Positions 5,887 through 6,569 of a stretch of DNA of 6,569 bases are shown piece by piece. Both the position numbers and the translations under genes were made by a program. The stretch is from an uncultured Granulosicoccaceae bacterium (lineage in GTDB: Bacteria > Pseudomonadota > Gammaproteobacteria > Granulosicoccales > Granulosicoccaceae). The stretch covers positions 1 to 6,569 of the forward strand of contig CALFBL010000269.1 in NCBI GenBank assembly GCA_937951695.1. The letters run 5' to 3'. The notes beneath the pieces were generated by a model that was not told where the DNA came from, searched no databases, and saw only the letters and a list, made by a program, of their open reading frames with translations. Each line of letters begins with the position of its first letter. Positions within the stretch are counted from its first letter, which is position 1.

Positions 5887-6569
5887 CAACCGTGCTCGCG
5901 TCAGGCTCAACACCGGTGAAACCGTCTGGGTACTCGTCGGCAATAAAGGCTGTGGTGATGTCGCCCGACTGGAACCTGGGATGTTCAACAATGGCGGATA
6001 GAAACGTCAGGTTATCGCCAGAACCCTGCAATTCAAAACGATCCAGTGCGAGCCCCATGTGCCTGATGGCCTGTTCGCGCGTGGGCGCCCAGGTGCACAG
6101 TTTGGCCATCATCGGATCGTAGAACATCGAGATCTCACCACCGGCAGCAATGCCTGAATCGCAACGCGTTACCGGTTCGGTGTTTGATGCCGGTGGCAGG
6201 GTAAATTCCAACGCATCGCTCGGCGGGCTATAGCGCACCACGCGTCCGGTTGCAGGCAGGAAGTTTCGCAGCGGATCTTCCGCGTACACCCGCGATTCTA
6301 TGGCCCAACCATTGAGCTTGATATCCGATTGTTTTATCGTAAGCTTCTCGCCCGAGGCGACACGAATCATTTGCTCCACCAAGTCAATGCCGGTGATGAG
6401 TTCGGTCACCGGGTGCTCCACTTGAAGGCGCGTGTTCATTTCAAGAAAATAGAAATTACACTCAGCGTCGACCACAAATTCAACGGTACCAGCGCCTGAG
6501 TAATTAACCGCTTTACTCAGGGCAACAGACTGCTCCCCCATGGCCTTGCGGGTCGCGTCGTCGAGAAAC
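5693..6569 (-). CDS. pccA: Propionyl-CoA carboxylase alpha subunit, biotin carboxylase part, truncated by the window edge
   Basis: This is the C-terminal half of a biotin carboxylase domain, which carboxylates the biotin cofactor using ATP and bicarbonate. The frame is open to the right edge (6569; the first visible residues are FLDDATRKAMGEQ), so the ATP-grasp N-terminus lies outside. Visible motifs are AGTVEFVVD, EMNTRLQVEHPVTE (Glu codon 6442-6440, Arg codon 6430-6428), with the catalytic Glu, Asn and Arg, and ESRVYAEDP, with the second active-site Arg region. The domain ends in the FIADEYPDGFTG motif typical of PccA. After about 5865 the reading TVDAFVAVLR runs into residues unlike the family (HQPYPFGARRR onward, to a stop at 5693). 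The true continuation, INRTRSVLAGERRDV, is in the +1 frame. This is therefore one pccA gene with an apparent extra base near 5860-5885. It is first in the pair with the mutase gene; pccB probably lies upstream or elsewhere. Confidence 0.9.
   Translation of the reverse strand, partial: FLDDATRKAMGEQSVALSKAVNYSGAGTVEFVVDAECNFYFLEMNTRLQVEHPVTELITGIDLVEQMIRVASGEKLTIKQSDIKLNGWAIESRVYAEDPLRNFLPATGRVVRYSPPSDALEFTLPPASNTEPVTRCDSGIAAGGEISMFYDPMMAKLCTWAPTREQAIRHMGLALDRFELQGSGDNLTFLSAIVEHPRFQSGDITTAFIADEYPDGFTGVEPDASTVDAFVAVLRRWHQPYPFGARRRTPRCEKSIHGESRSNELSSRLGWPADERIPHWTRTRAFKHRSR

Overview
The window looks like a chromosomal segment of a proteobacterium, most likely gammaproteobacterial (inferred from protein resemblance only). 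It divides into two parts. Positions 1 to about 1710 are visibly AT-rich and hold poorly conserved or broken genes, all on the minus strand. Positions from about 1720 to the right edge are GC-richer and hold conserved housekeeping or catabolic genes.

Layout from left to right: (1) the first 28 codons of an exported or lipoprotein-like protein that runs off the left edge (minus, 1-84); (2) an unrecognised 228-residue putative lipoprotein (minus, 84-770), whose stop codon overlaps the start of gene 1 as TAATGA; (3) the remains of an alpha/beta-hydrolase (lipase/esterase-like) gene spread over four successive reading-frame segments (minus, about 755-1639); it is not visible as one open frame, but nucleophile-elbow, acid and histidine motifs can be read in order; (4) an AlkA-type DNA-3-methyladenine glycosylase (minus, 1723-2349) with a GTG start and a strong ribosome binding site; (5) about 400 bp without a convincing gene, containing GTACG repeats and a small palindrome, ending in a plausible promoter; (6) a small DUF1059-type protein (plus, 2755-2991); (7) a hairpin between convergent genes; (8) methylmalonyl-CoA mutase (minus, 3068-5227); (9) the propionyl-CoA carboxylase alpha subunit (minus, 5224 to beyond the right edge), interrupted by an apparent one-base frameshift near 5860-5885.

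The two right-hand genes form one transcription unit read right to left, pccA then mutase, joined by an ATGA stop/start overlap. Together they would carboxylate propionyl-CoA to methylmalonyl-CoA and isomerise it to succinyl-CoA. This is the B12-dependent route for odd-chain fatty acids, branched amino acids and propionate. The carboxylase beta subunit and methylmalonyl-CoA epimerase are not in the window.

I see no CRISPR array, tRNA, rRNA, complete insertion sequence or clearly new defence system. The most notable points are the hidden frameshifted hydrolase beside two putative lipoprotein genes, and a second frameshift in pccA. Two broken genes in 6.5 kb raise the question of sequencing or assembly indels versus real gene decay.
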